A stretch of 64,000 nucleotides of DNA from Vibrio marisflavi CECT 7928 (GCF_921294215.1 NZ_CAKLDM010000002.1:1178001-1242000); one strand, 5' to 3'; shown: positions 1 through 8,938, counted from the first letter of the stretch. Numbers and translations: made by a program. The notes: a model not told the origin generated them from the letters alone.

Positions 1-606
1 TACTTTGGTGAGGAGTTTCAGCAACTTGCTTATGCTAAAGATGGCACGACACTATTGCCTCTGCCAGAAATTGCAAAAAATCCGAACGCCGTTAAAGTTG
101 GGCAGCGGATATTTTTACAAAACTGTTCTCAGTGCCATGGCGCTGATGCTCGCGGGCAAAAAGGCTTCCCTAACCTAACTGACGGTGCTTGGTTATACGG
201 TGGTGAGCCAAAAGCGATCATTGAAACGATTAGAAATGGTCGAGTTGGTCAAATGCCTTCGTGGAAAGAAGCGATGGGTGAAGAAGGTGTTCAGGAAGTA
301 GTTAGCTACACGCTCAGCTTATCTGGTCGTTCAGTAAACGCTAGAGAAGCTGCGGCAGGTAAAAAACGATTTGTGGTTTGCGCTGCATGTCATGGCACTG
401 ATGGTAAAGGTAACCCTGCTGTTGGAGCGCCTGACCTTACAGATCAGTACTGGCTATTTGGCGGCTCCCGAGCTGATGTTACTGCAACTGTTATGCACGG
501 TCGATCTGGTGTAATGCCTGCTTGGAAAGACATCCTAGGTGACGATAAAGTACAACTCGTTGCCGCGTATGTCTGGAGCTTAAGCAATAGCGAAGAAAGT
601 AAATAG
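1..606 (+). CDS. ccoP: cbb3-type cytochrome c oxidase subunit III (partial, 5' end outside window)
   Basis: This is the C-terminal part of the membrane-anchored dihaem cytochrome c subunit of the high-affinity cbb3 terminal oxidase, which passes electrons to the catalytic CcoN subunit. The frame is open from base 1, so the start codon and membrane anchor lie upstream. Two class I haem c domains are visible: CSQCH at 124-138 and CAACH at 379-393, each followed by a Met axial-ligand motif (GQMPSW, GVMPAW). The downstream fixH-ccoI-ccoS genes are the assembly factors for this enzyme, so ccoNOQ should lie just outside the window. The identification is very secure; only the start is missing. Confidence 0.96.
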   Translation, partial: YFGEEFQQLAYAKDGTTLLPLPEIAKNPNAVKVGQRIFLQNCSQCHGADARGQKGFPNLTDGAWLYGGEPKAIIETIRNGRVGQMPSWKEAMGEEGVQEVVSYTLSLSGRSVNAREAAAGKKRFVVCAACHGTDGKGNPAVGAPDLTDQYWLFGGSRADVTATVMHGRSGVMPAWKDILGDDKVQLVAAYVWSLSNSEESK

Positions 607-632
607 AGCCTCTATTAAATTAGAGCATAAAA

Positions 633-659
633 GTAGCCCCAGATGTTTTCTGGGGCTAC
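633..659 (+). other. perfect hairpin between ccoP and fixH, without a T-tract
   Basis: An 11-bp perfect stem (633-643 pairing with 649-659) with a 5-nt loop lies 27 nt after the ccoP stop. No run of T follows, so it is not a classic intrinsic terminator. It may protect the 3' end of the ccoNOQP message or partly attenuate transcription into the assembly genes. It excludes 643 as the fixH start, because that ATG lies within the stem. Confidence 0.7.
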
Positions 660-708
660 ATCACCTACCCATCCTAACGTTTCTTATTTGGTTGTTGAGA
701 ATATGCTT

Positions 709-1188
709 ATGGAAAAGCCTTGGTACAAACAATTCTGGCCGTGGTTCTTGATCATCCTCCCCCTAATTGTCGTTATTTGGACAATTGCTACGGTAGTCGT
801 TTTTTCTAACAATTCAGTATCTTTGGTCACCGAAGATTATTACAAAAAAGGTAAAGGCATTAATATTGATATTAGTAAAATCAATGTTGCTAAAACCCTC
901 GGGCTGTCAGTAAGCCTGACTTCAAACGATGACTCTATTGATTTCAAGTTGATTAAAGGTCAACTCGAGCACTACCCCGCTATCAAAGTGTTATTTGCTC
1001 ACCGAACTCTTCCGAATCGTGACTTTTCTAAAATCCTTACCTCGGATGCAAATGGCAACTATCGAGTGCCTCTAGATCGCGAACTTAAAGGCCCTTGGTT
1101 TATTGAAATATCGCCTCATGACGACGCTTGGCTAATTCAAGGCCGAGTTAACTTTCCTGTCGCTTCATCAATGAAGCTGATGAACTAG
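709..1188 (+). CDS. fixH: FixH family protein, cbb3 oxidase assembly
   Basis: FixH is a small membrane protein always found with the CcoI copper ATPase and needed for cbb3 oxidase assembly. The product of about 159 residues begins MEKPWYKQFWPWF, then has one transmembrane helix (about residues 12-34) and a periplasmic domain. The motif EDYYKKGKGIN after the helix is typical of the family. I chose the ATG at 709 because GAG-like bases lie about 9 nt upstream and because earlier in-frame starts fall in or next to the 633-659 hairpin; 703 is possible. The stop is 3 nt before ccoI. Its exact biochemical job is not shown by the sequence. Confidence 0.88.
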   Translation: MEKPWYKQFWPWFLIILPLIVVIWTIATVVVFSNNSVSLVTEDYYKKGKGINIDISKINVAKTLGLSVSLTSNDDSIDFKLIKGQLEHYPAIKVLFAHRTLPNRDFSKILTSDANGNYRVPLDRELKGPWFIEISPHDDAWLIQGRVNFPVASSMKLMN

Positions 1189-1191
1189 CTT

Positions 1192-3555
1192 ATGTGTAAT
1201 AATTGCTACCATTGCGGTGAAGAAGTTCCCTCTAATACGAATTTTCAAGTTGAGATATTAGGTAAACAACGCGATATGTGCTGCCCCGGCTGCCAAGCGG
1301 TAGCGCAAACTATCGTCGAAAGTGGCCTAGTTTCATACTATCAATATCGTACTGAAACAGCTGATAGAGCTGATCTTGTGCCTGAACAGCTTCAGTCACT
1401 TGCTAATTATGATAATAAGGACATTCAGTCTGAGTTTGTTAGAGACACAGAGCAAGGGCAGGAAGTGACATTGTCACTGTCAGGTGTGTCATGTGCTGCT
1501 TGTGCTTGGTTAATAGAAAAACACGTGAATTCTGTTGCTGGCGTGTCGAGTATTAGAGTCAATACCACAACAAACAGAGCTCTGGTGCGCTGGGATAACT
1601 CTCAAGTAAAGTTAAGTCAGATATTAAAGTCAATTATCAATTTGGGCTACAAAGCTTCTCCTTTTGAAGCTGATAGGCAAGAAGCAGAATATCACCAAGC
1701 AATGAAACGTTATTTGTACCGCTTGGGCATTGCTGGTTTGGCAACTATGCAAGTAATGATGTTGGCTGTCGCACTATATTTCGAAGTATTTAGCGATCTT
1801 GATACACAATTCAAAAGCTACTTTCGTTGGGTGAGTTTGATTTTCGCGACACCTGTTTTGCTGTACTCAGCGTACCCATTTTATATAAGCGCTTGGAGAA
1901 GTATAAAGAACAAAACTTTAGGAATGGATGTCCCCGTCTCTGTTGCACTTATTTTTGCTTATGTCGCGAGTACTTATGCAACCATTACGCAGAAAGGTGA
2001 AGTGTTTTTCGAATCAATCTCAATGTTCACCTTCTTTTTGTTGCTGGGTCGGTTTCTTGAAATGCGCGCTAGAAGAAAAGCCGCCGCCGCTAGTGGGAAT
2101 TTACTGAAATTAGTACCAGCAATGGCGACAACCATAGATGGTGAAAAGGTTACCGTAAACAGTCTTAAAATTGGCGATCGCGTGCGTGTTTTGCCTGGGG
2201 AGCATATTCCTTCAGATGGTGTGCTCAATACTGTTCAGGCTTATGTTGACGAATCGATGCTTACTGGTGAATCTATTCCGGTTTTAAAGCAAGCAGGTGA
2301 TAAAGTTTTTGCAGGTACTCTCAATGGCGAAGAATCTCTAGAGTTAGAGGTTAAGTCAACCAAAGCCAATTCAATGCTATCAGGCATTGTAAAACTTCAG
2401 GAGGAAGCGCAACTATCTAAGCCTAAGATTGCAGAGTTAGCCGATTTAACAGCAAGATACTTTGTTGCAGCGTTGCTCGCCATAGCCAGCCTAACATGGT
2501 TCTACTGGCATCAACATAAACCCGACGATGCATTTTGGATAATGTTATCTGTACTAGTAGCAACTTGCCCTTGTGCTTTGTCTTTGGCAACACCTACAGC
2601 AATTACCTGCGCTACATCTAAACTCAGTCAGCTAGGTATATTACTGCGTAAAGGGCATGTTTTCGAAACTCTGTGTGAAGTTAATCACTTAATCTTAGAT
2701 AAAACAGGCACACTGACCGAGGGACAAATTACTCTCAAAAATACCCATTGCTTTTCGGGCTACTCAAAGCAGCAATGTTTAGAAATAGCTGCAGCGCTAG
2801 AATCTCATGCCAACCACCCTATTGCTCAAGCGTTCAAGAAATATAGAAGTACTACTATTCAGGTCAGCAACATAGAAAACCGCATTGGTGAAGGCGTATT
2901 GGGCGAGTACCAAGGAACAACGGTCAAAATAGGTAGTGCTGCATTTGTACTGAACGATGCTATTTTGGACCAACCTAACAGTGTTTATTTGAGCTTAGGC
3001 AACGAGCATATTGCTACATTCACTTTTCACGACCCATTGCGATCTGATGCTGCAGAGTTCGTAGAGCAATTTAAATTGGCTGGGATTAAGACAACACTTC
3101 TAACTGGTGATACAAATGCGAATGCGTTAACCGTAGCGAATGCTGTAGGTATTGAAAACATAATCTCCTCGGCAAAACCTCAAGGGAAACTCGCATACCT
3201 TAAACAGTTACCCCAACAAGACATCACCTTAATGATTGGCGACGGCATTAACGACGCCCCAACACTTTCCGGTGCTCACCTGTCTGTTGCGATGGGAAGT
3301 GGTACTGATGTTGCGAAGGCATCTGCAGATATGGTTTTGCTTAGCGACAAATTGGAGAAAGTGCTACAAGCAAGGCGCTTTGCAATTAAAGCTAGGAAAA
3401 TCATACGAGAAAACCTAATGTGGGCGTTGGGTTATAACCTTTTGATTTTGCCCCTTGCAGTATGCGGTTTCATTGCGCCATATTTCGCAGTTATTGGTAT
3501 GTCTGCAAGCTCAATTATTGTAGTATCAAACTCTCTTCGATTACTTAAGGATTGA
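1192..3555 (+). CDS. ccoI: Cu(+)-exporting P-type ATPase for cbb3 oxidase (CcoI/FixI)
   Basis: This 787-residue heavy-metal P1B ATPase supplies copper for the CuB centre of cbb3 oxidase. In order it has a Cys-rich N-terminus (CCPGC at about residues 30-34), a heavy-metal-associated domain with CAAC at 101-104, several transmembrane helices, the CPC translocation motif at 459-461, the phosphorylation motif DKTGT from D503, and the hinge GDGINDAP at about 683-690. All key residues are present and the length is normal. It follows fixH by 3 nt and precedes ccoS, the standard assembly-gene order. The neighbours and the extra N-terminal Cys cluster argue for CcoI rather than the detoxifying CopA. 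Confidence 0.96.
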   Translation: MCNNCYHCGEEVPSNTNFQVEILGKQRDMCCPGCQAVAQTIVESGLVSYYQYRTETADRADLVPEQLQSLANYDNKDIQSEFVRDTEQGQEVTLSLSGVSCAACAWLIEKHVNSVAGVSSIRVNTTTNRALVRWDNSQVKLSQILKSIINLGYKASPFEADRQEAEYHQAMKRYLYRLGIAGLATMQVMMLAVALYFEVFSDLDTQFKSYFRWVSLIFATPVLLYSAYPFYISAWRSIKNKTLGMDVPVSVALIFAYVASTYATITQKGEVFFESISMFTFFLLLGRFLEMRARRKAAAASGNLLKLVPAMATTIDGEKVTVNSLKIGDRVRVLPGEHIPSDGVLNTVQAYVDESMLTGESIPVLKQAGDKVFAGTLNGEESLELEVKSTKANSMLSGIVKLQEEAQLSKPKIAELADLTARYFVAALLAIASLTWFYWHQHKPDDAFWIMLSVLVATCPCALSLATPTAITCATSKLSQLGILLRKGHVFETLCEVNHLILDKTGTLTEGQITLKNTHCFSGYSKQQCLEIAAALESHANHPIAQAFKKYRSTTIQVSNIENRIGEGVLGEYQGTTVKIGSAAFVLNDAILDQPNSVYLSLGNEHIATFTFHDPLRSDAAEFVEQFKLAGIKTTLLTGDTNANALTVANAVGIENIISSAKPQGKLAYLKQLPQQDITLMIGDGINDAPTLSGAHLSVAMGSGTDVAKASADMVLLSDKLEKVLQARRFAIKARKIIRENLMWALGYNLLILPLAVCGFIAPYFAVIGMSASSIIVVSNSLRLLKD

Positions 3556-3562
3556 GTGGAGC

Positions 3563-3733
3563 ATGGCTAGTTTATTCATTCTCATCCCAATTGCCATCAT
3601 TTTGGTTTGCGTTGCGGCAGGTATATTCATTTGGGCAGTTCGAAGTGACCAATTTGAAGATTTAGAGCGTCAGGGACATAACATTTTATTTGACGATGAC
3701 GAGCCTGAAAACAAAAAGGAAGATAAGAAGTGA
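3563..3733 (+). CDS. ccoS: cbb3-type oxidase assembly protein CcoS
   Basis: This 56-residue protein is needed for incorporation of redox cofactors into cbb3 oxidase. It begins MASLFILIPIAI, has one transmembrane helix (about residues 4-26), the family signature WAVRSDQFEDLE and a charged C-terminus rich in D, E and K. GTGGAG just upstream of the ATG serves as ribosome binding site. It starts 7 nt after the ccoI stop, and the next gene starts at a GTG overlapping its TGA. The length and motif are exactly those expected. Confidence 0.94.
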   Translation: MASLFILIPIAIILVCVAAGIFIWAVRSDQFEDLERQGHNILFDDDEPENKKEDKK

Positions 3734-4401
3734 ATGCCGACCCTTTGGCTGCTCTTACAATAGGCTTGCTTGGCTCTACTCATTGCATGGGAATGTGTGG
3801 CGGTATTGCATCCATCCTTACATTAAATAAGTCTAAGCACCCCGTCTTAATCCCTGTACTGTATAACCTAGGTCGAATTGTCAGCTATATGCTATTTGGC
3901 GCTTTGATTGGAGGCGCTGTTTCTAGTCTTTCGGATATTTCTTCAACCAACCAAGTACTTAGTTGGTTACGTCTTTTGGCCGCTACTTTTATGATCTTGC
4001 TTGCGCTGTATATAGGTAATTGGTGGAAAGGATTATTGTTTGTCGAAAAACTGGGCGGATATTTATGGGTATTGATTGCCCCTATTGCACGTTCTATGAT
4101 GCCAATCGAGAAACCGATCTATGCTCTGCCTTGTGGCTTTGTATGGGGGTGGTTACCATGTGGCTTGGTTTATTCAATACTCACTTGGTCGGCGGTTTCT
4201 GGTAGTGCATTTAATGGTGCAATGCTAATGTTTTTCTTTGGTATCGGTACGCTACCTGCTATGATTGCCGTCGGTTATAGCTCTACATTTTTATCTAAAA
4301 TCAAACAATCAATATTCATACGCCAAACGGCTGCAATCTTGATTCTATTTTACGGTATATATACTGGGTATACGGTACTGAAACTCCTCAATGTTTTGTA
4401 A
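3730..4401 (+). CDS. sulfite exporter TauE/SafE family protein (cco-linked)
   Basis: This is a polytopic membrane protein of 223 residues with about six helices. Near the N-terminus it has the motif GSTHCMGMCGG, a Cys/His/Met-rich signature of the COG2836-type TauE/SafE relatives found beside cco and fnr genes. The GTG start at 3730 overlaps the ccoS stop codon (GTGA), so translation is probably coupled; an ATG at 3734 is in another frame. The metal-like residues in the first helix and the position at the end of the assembly genes suggest a role in copper or redox handling for cytochrome maturation. That role is inference: the family name does not establish sulfite export here. Confidence 0.8.
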   Translation: MNADPLAALTIGLLGSTHCMGMCGGIASILTLNKSKHPVLIPVLYNLGRIVSYMLFGALIGGAVSSLSDISSTNQVLSWLRLLAATFMILLALYIGNWWKGLLFVEKLGGYLWVLIAPIARSMMPIEKPIYALPCGFVWGWLPCGLVYSILTWSAVSGSAFNGAMLMFFFGIGTLPAMIAVGYSSTFLSKIKQSIFIRQTAAILILFYGIYTGYTVLKLLNVL

Positions 4402-4452
4402 CACGCAGAATTAATGACTTTTTTATCTCTATCCATTGCGTCAAATGAGTGC

Positions 4453-4473
4453 TAAAATATTGATGTACATCAA
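4453..4473 (+). promoter_or_regulatory. FNR box and -10 region of the fnr promoter
   Basis: TTGATGTACATCAA at 4460-4473 is a perfect match to the FNR consensus TTGAT-N4-ATCAA. TAAAAT at 4453-4458 resembles a -10 element. The box therefore lies over the expected transcription start and only 16 nt before the fnr ATG, a position that suits repression rather than activation. Negative autoregulation is known for E. coli fnr with a similarly placed site. Confidence 0.85.
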
Positions 4474-4489
4474 ATCATGAAAGGTTGCT

Positions 4490-5233
4490 ATGATTTCCGA
4501 AAAGCCGAATGCTAAGCGCGTACAATCTGGTGGTTGTGCAATCCATTGTCAAGATTGCAGTATTAGCCAGCTATGTATTCCATTTACACTCAACGAAAAC
4601 GAACTCGACCAACTAGACGAGATCATTGAACGTAAGAAGCCTATCCAAAAAGGCCAAGAGCTGTTTAAAGCTGGAGATAACCTCAAATCTCTATATGCAA
4701 TTCGCTCAGGGACGATTAAAAGTTACACAATTACAGAACAAGGTGACGAGCAGATTACTGCGTTCCACCTAGCTGGTGATCTTGTTGGCTTTGATGCCAT
4801 CACTGGCGATATTCACCCAAGTTTTGCTCAAGCTTTAGAAACCTCGATGGTTTGTGAAATTCCTTACGAAACGTTGGATGACCTATCTGGAAAAATGCCT
4901 AAACTGCGTCAGCAAATTATGCGTCTAATGAGTGATGAAATCAAAGGCGATCAAGAAATGATTTTGTTGCTTTCTAAAAAGAACGCAGAAGAGAGGCTAG
5001 CAGCATTCCTGTACAACCTATCTTCACGCTTTTCTCAACGTGGCTTCAGCCCACGAGAGTTTAGATTAACAATGACGCGTGGAGATATTGGTAATTATCT
5101 AGGTTTAACCGTTGAAACGATTAGCCGTTTACTTGGCCGATTCCAAAAATCTGAAATCCTAAGTGTAAAAGGCAAATACATAACTGTGCTTGATCACGAT
5201 GCACTAAAAGAACTCGCTGGTGTAACTGAATAA
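4490..5233 (+). CDS. fnr: fumarate/nitrate reduction transcriptional regulator FNR
   Basis: This is a global oxygen-sensing regulator of 247 residues. The cysteines that hold the oxygen-labile [4Fe-4S] cluster in E. coli FNR are at the same numbers here: C20, C23, C29 and C122. A cyclic-nucleotide-like sensor domain covers roughly residues 30-160, a dimer helix follows, and the Crp-type helix-turn-helix contains [11 protein letters not shown]. It lies directly after the cbb3 oxidase assembly genes, one of the systems FNR-type regulators control in many bacteria. An FNR box overlaps its own promoter region. The start is the first ATG after that box. Confidence 0.97.
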   Translation: MISEKPNAKRVQSGGCAIHCQDCSISQLCIPFTLNENELDQLDEIIERKKPIQKGQELFKAGDNLKSLYAIRSGTIKSYTITEQGDEQITAFHLAGDLVGFDAITGDIHPSFAQALETSMVCEIPYETLDDLSGKMPKLRQQIMRLMSDEIKGDQEMILLLSKKNAEERLAAFLYNLSSRFSQRGFSPREFRLTMTRGDIGNYLGLTVETISRLLGRFQKSEILSVKGKYITVLDHDALKELAGVTE

Positions 5234-5245
5234 TCCAGTATTGAG

Positions 5246-5271
5246 GACGTAGCTCTAAACAGAGCTGCGTC
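5246..5271 (+). terminator. probable fnr terminator hairpin
   Basis: An 11-bp stem with one G.T pair (5246-5256 with 5261-5271) and a 4-nt loop lies 12 nt after the fnr stop. The bases that follow (ATACTTCC) are only moderately T-rich, so termination strength is uncertain. Confidence 0.55.
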
Positions 5272-5401
5272 ATACTTCCTCTAGATAACTCCCTAATTTC
5301 CTAAAATATTTGTCTCAACTACGCTACATTTAATTAAGCTTATACCTTAAGCGAATTGAACTGGAATCGACTCTGTGTGAGTTTGAACCTAAGGAAAGCG
5401 T

Positions 5402-6349
5402 ATGAGTATATACAATAATATCTTAGTCGTAGCTGATATTAATCACGATGAACAGCCTGCTTTAGCAAGAGCAATGCAGCTTGCCTCGAAAAGCCAATCT
5501 CGCAGCCACATCACTTTTTTTCTTTCCATCTATGATTTCTCTTATGACATGACTTCAATGCTCTCGATCGATGAGCGTGATGCGATGAGGCGTGGAGTGA
5601 TACATCAACGTGAACAGTGGATGACAAAAATTTCTGAAGACTACACCAATGATTCTGTTGATTTCGAAGTGAAGGTGGTTTGGCATAACCGACCTTATGA
5701 AGCAATCATTGCGCAAGTTTTTTCTGGTAATCACGACATAATAATTAAAGGAACCAGAAAGCATGATGTGCTTGAATCGGTCATATTTACTCCTACAGAC
5801 TGGCACTTATTACGCAAATCCCCTACTCCAGTACTGTTAGTAAAAAATCAACACTGGCCAGAGAATTCAAGTGTTTTAGCCGCAGTTCACGTAGCCTCTG
5901 AGAGTGAAGCTCACATTGGCTTAAACGATCGCATGGTAGAGTTATTACAAGATATTTCCACAAGGCTCGAAGCCAAACCGTATCTCGTGAATTCCTATCC
6001 AGTTACCCCTGCTAACATTACAATCGAATTACCTGAGTTTGATCCTACGACATACACTGATGCGGTGCGTGCACACCACTTGATGTCTATGAAAGCGCTA
6101 AGACAAAAACACAGTATGGATGAAGAGCAAACAGTAGTTGGTCAAGGTTTGCCAGAAGATGTTATACCTGAAGCTGTAAATGATTTAAACGCAGCGATGG
6201 TGATACTTGGTACGACAGGAAGAACCGGCTTGTCGGCTGTGTTTATTGGTAACACTGCAGAGCATGTCATTGATAAGATTGATTGCGATGTTTTAGCACT
6301 AAAACCTGAAGGGTTTGTTAGCCCATTGGATCCAAAAACTGCCGTATGA
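5402..6349 (+). CDS. uspE: universal stress protein UspE
   Basis: This is a cytoplasmic protein of 315 residues made of two tandem Usp domains, roughly residues 1-150 and 155-308. The second ends with the nucleotide-binding pattern GTTGRTGLSAVFIGNTAE; the first has the weaker GTRKHDVLESVIF in the same place. The length matches UspE (E. coli about 316), and its position between fnr and ttcA matches the arrangement seen in many gammaproteobacteria. UspE proteins are linked to stress survival, aggregation and motility control. A good ribosome binding site (AAGGAAAG) lies just before the ATG. Confidence 0.93.
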   Translation: MSIYNNILVVADINHDEQPALARAMQLASKSQSRSHITFFLSIYDFSYDMTSMLSIDERDAMRRGVIHQREQWMTKISEDYTNDSVDFEVKVVWHNRPYEAIIAQVFSGNHDIIIKGTRKHDVLESVIFTPTDWHLLRKSPTPVLLVKNQHWPENSSVLAAVHVASESEAHIGLNDRMVELLQDISTRLEAKPYLVNSYPVTPANITIELPEFDPTTYTDAVRAHHLMSMKALRQKHSMDEEQTVVGQGLPEDVIPEAVNDLNAAMVILGTTGRTGLSAVFIGNTAEHVIDKIDCDVLALKPEGFVSPLDPKTAV

Positions 6350-6353
6350 ACAC

Positions 6354-6391
6354 AAACCAGCGGAGAAGCACTGATGCTTCTCCGCTGGTTT
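6354..6391. terminator. bidirectional terminator between uspE and ttcA
   Basis: A perfect 17-bp stem (6354-6370 with 6375-6391) and a 4-nt loop CTGA fill the gap between the convergent genes. Flanking A and T runs form the ends of the stem, so it can stop transcription from both sides. Confidence 0.9.
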
Positions 6392-6411
6392 ATTATAGTG
6401 CAGTTATCTAT

Positions 6412-7305
6412 TTAAACGTTCGTAACATCGATAAAGAGTGATTCATCAATGTTGGTTGAAGATACCGTCGCTTCGCTAAACTCATATTCCTCACGCTCTC
6501 CTTGCCTATCAAGTGGCAAGTTAACGAAATCAAAAATATTTTTGTCGGCTAGCTGGCTAGGACTAACATTTTGAATCGATTTAAAAATACTTTCTACTCT
6601 ACCCGGTGTTTTCTTGTCCCAGTCGATGAGCATTGCTTTGATAGCTTGTCTTTGTAAGTTTTCTTGAGAGCCACATAAGTTACATGGAATAATTGGAAAC
6701 TGCTTGTGCTCAGCATATTTAATCAGGTCTTTTTCACGACAATAAGTCAGTGGCCTAATGACGACATTACGACCGTCATCAGAGCGAAGTTTCGGCGGCA
6801 TAGCCTTCATTCGAGAGCCATGAAACATGTTTAAGAATAGAGTCTCAACAATATCGTCAAGGTGATGGCCGAGAGCAATTTTGGTTGCTCCAATTTTCTC
6901 TGCAAATGAATACAAAGTCCCTCTACGTAATCGCGAGCACAAGCCACAAGTGGTTTTTCCTTCAGGGATTTTCTCTTTGACAACAGAGTAAGTGTCTTTG
7001 TCTACGATATAATACGGGATATTTAAGGTTTCAAAATACTCTGGCAATACATGCTCTGGGAACCCAGGTTGCTTTTGATCCAAATTGACAGCAACAACAT
7101 CAAACTTAATTGGAGCAGCTTTTTGCAAATTAAGTAAAATATCTAGCATTGCAAAAGAGTCTTTACCTCCGCTGATACAGGCCATAACCACATCATTTTC
7201 TTCGATCATGTTGTATTCAGTAATCGCATTGCCCATGTTTCTTCTTAGGCGTTTTTGCAGCTTATTAAACTCTAATGTTTCTTTTCGTGTGTCTATCTGG
7301 TTCAT
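6412..7305 (-). CDS. ttcA: tRNA 2-thiocytidine(32) synthetase TtcA
   Basis: TtcA adds sulfur to C2 of cytidine 32 in certain tRNAs, using ATP and an iron-sulfur cluster. This 297-residue protein has the PP-loop SGGKDS near residue 48, the pair of cysteines in [12 protein letters not shown], and a further Cys motif CNLCG before the C-terminal part, as in characterised TtcA. The length is normal. It faces uspE across a strong bidirectional terminator and is preceded by its own non-coding stretch of about 120 nt, so it is probably a single-gene unit. Confidence 0.96.
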   Translation of the reverse strand: MNQIDTRKETLEFNKLQKRLRRNMGNAITEYNMIEENDVVMACISGGKDSFAMLDILLNLQKAAPIKFDVVAVNLDQKQPGFPEHVLPEYFETLNIPYYIVDKDTYSVVKEKIPEGKTTCGLCSRLRRGTLYSFAEKIGATKIALGHHLDDIVETLFLNMFHGSRMKAMPPKLRSDDGRNVVIRPLTYCREKDLIKYAEHKQFPIIPCNLCGSQENLQRQAIKAMLIDWDKKTPGRVESIFKSIQNVSPSQLADKNIFDFVNLPLDRQGEREEYEFSEATVSSTNIDESLFIDVTNV

Positions 7306-7421
7306 TCTGGATTCTCATAATGTCAGTGCTAACTTGGCAATAGCACGACGCCCATAAAAAGTGGGTTTTCGTAAGGCGGGGATTATACGTTTTTTTCTGA
7401 TTGGTTGGAATGATTGAATCA

Positions 7422-7449
7422 ACCCGAGCGACCATCAGGTCGTTCGGGT
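7422..7449 (-). terminator. hairpin after the DUF2987 gene
   Basis: A 12-bp stem with one G.T pair (7422-7433 with 7438-7449) and a 4-nt loop lies 11 nt beyond the stop of the minus-strand gene. The following bases on that strand (TTGATTC) are only weakly T-rich. Confidence 0.55.
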
Positions 7450-7460
7450 ATTGGGCAGCT

Positions 7461-8114
7461 CTACTTAGGGATATATGGAAGAATTCGGCTGGTTTGCTCA
7501 GGAATAATGATACTTCTGCCTGTACCAATATCACTTAACAAAATATGAACTTTTCCATCGGTGATAGGCTTTACTAAACCATTGGAAAACTCGATTTCTG
7601 CTGGAAGTTTATCTGAGAATTCTAGAGTGACACCTTCAATTTTAGGAGTAAACCAGCTTGAAAACATTCCTCCTAGTTCATTGAGCACTGACTGCATCTG
7701 TTCAACGATATTCTGAAGCTGAGAATACGTTACTGTGCCAGACAACTGCTCACGAGTCATTATGGTGGTTGAAAAGTCGCATTGTTTTCCTGTTGGTGTG
7801 TCAACGAAAACAAGAGGGTTTGCCTCTTTTAGGTTTGAGTCCAACGGCACTATGAGCTCTTTGTTAACGCCAATTTTTAGCTGTTCGGAGTGCTTTTGGT
7901 TCTCCATCCATGCTTTGACTGGTGTACAAAGTTTGCCTGTACCTTTGTTGGTAAAGAAAAATGCGACTTTAACGTCTGGATTAGCCTTCGAAACATTATG
8001 TTTAAGTTGAGAATACAGCTTTGAATAAGTAAATACGTATTGTTGGCCCCAAGAGCTGAAAGAGACAAGCAAAGATAAAGCTGTTAGCGAGACTAATTTT
8101 TTTGAGTGCTTCAT
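7461..8114 (-). CDS. DUF2987-type exported protein
   Basis: This is a probable periplasmic protein of 217 residues. It opens MKHSKKLVSLTALSLL and has a cleavable signal peptide ending near SWGQQ. The mature part starts with YVFTYSKLYSQL and contains two Cys residues (KLCTPVKAW and KQCDFS) that could form a disulfide. I recognise the overall pattern as DUF2987, common in vibrios and shewanellae and without a known function. The start is the ATG overlapping the bax stop codon by ATGA, rather than the ATG 9 nt earlier. It is the third gene of an operon with a membrane protein and bax, so a cell-envelope role is likely. Confidence 0.75.
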   Translation of the reverse strand: MKHSKKLVSLTALSLLVSFSSWGQQYVFTYSKLYSQLKHNVSKANPDVKVAFFFTNKGTGKLCTPVKAWMENQKHSEQLKIGVNKELIVPLDSNLKEANPLVFVDTPTGKQCDFSTTIMTREQLSGTVTYSQLQNIVEQMQSVLNELGGMFSSWFTPKIEGVTLEFSDKLPAEIEFSNGLVKPITDGKVHILLSDIGTGRSIIIPEQTSRILPYIPK

Positions 8115-8938
8115 TGTGTCCAATACTGCTCGTTACGTTTAATCATAGTTTGAAGATCATCAACATAAGCCTGCCCTCTTTGGGAATACTTAAGCAACCC
8201 GTTGGTAAGCGCAAGTGCAGAGCTATCGCTTAGCAAATCTGCTTTCTCTTCACGCAGCTTATATCGTATTTGACGCAAGGGCTGATAAGCTTTATTGCGA
8301 TTTACATTCATAAAGTAAGCGTGTATGGACTGCTGAACCGAGTGATATTTAGCGACTTCATATGTGCTGCCTGCTGGCCTGCTTAACGGAACAAGTCCAC
8401 AACCAGCGGTATAGCACCACTGACCAAAGTAGTTGTTGCCCTCTCTTGCGAATCTCGATGTGCCCCATGCCGATTCGTTAGCGGCCTGAATTAGCACTAA
8501 CGCGTAAGGAAGAACATCAACATGATGCTCCATTGCATCAAACCATTTAGCATCTACACCATCTGCTGGCACTTCTACGTTGTAGAGTTTTCCTAGCCTA
8601 ATAGCGTAACTTTGGTCTTCTGAAGAGAAATTACCCTGTTCGAAGTCGTGCCGCATTTTACCAATACGGGCTCTTTCCTTTATGATTCGCGAGTTTTCTA
8701 ACTCAACACCCTTTTTTAAGAACTCAAAGAAACGGCGTTTCCTTTCAGCCACATCAGCTATTGCACCAAAGTCAGGTGAATTAGAAAGCGTGGTGGGTGA
8801 ATCTGCTATTACGGCACCTAGTGAGTAATCAGCTTTATCCGTCTCATTGTCAGGTTCGTTCATATAACCATGAGTAAGATAAAGACTAAAACCTGCTATT
8901 ACTCCAAAAAACAATACTGACGTTCCTTTGTTACGCAT
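8111..8938 (-). CDS. bax: Bax-like glucosaminidase domain protein
   Basis: This 275-residue protein matches E. coli Bax in length (274). It has an N-terminal membrane anchor (about residues 6-24) and a glucosaminidase (Flg/LytG-like) domain. The segment IQAANESAWGTSRFA carries the presumed catalytic Glu, and FGQWCY with SIHAYFMN are further family motifs. Such domains hydrolyse peptidoglycan glycan strands. The chosen start (MRNKGTSVL) overlaps the end of the upstream membrane-protein gene by 8 nt, and the stop overlaps the next gene by ATGA, so all three genes look translationally coupled. An ATG 36 nt upstream would add an improbable N-terminus. Confidence 0.9.
   Translation of the reverse strand: MRNKGTSVLFFGVIAGFSLYLTHGYMNEPDNETDKADYSLGAVIADSPTTLSNSPDFGAIADVAERKRRFFEFLKKGVELENSRIIKERARIGKMRHDFEQGNFSSEDQSYAIRLGKLYNVEVPADGVDAKWFDAMEHHVDVLPYALVLIQAANESAWGTSRFAREGNNYFGQWCYTAGCGLVPLSRPAGSTYEVAKYHSVQQSIHAYFMNVNRNKAYQPLRQIRYKLREEKADLLSDSSALALTNGLLKYSQRGQAYVDDLQTMIKRNEQYWTQ

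Noticed and set aside
643..708. An upstream ATG that would lengthen FixH by 22 residues
   Set aside because: It lies inside the 633-659 hairpin, has no ribosome binding site, and the extra residues do not fit the family start.
1974..2228. Antisense reading frames inside ccoI, and similar ones opposite norM, the RND gene, the SLC13 gene and cysN
   Set aside because: They are shadows of strongly coding frames and match no family pattern.
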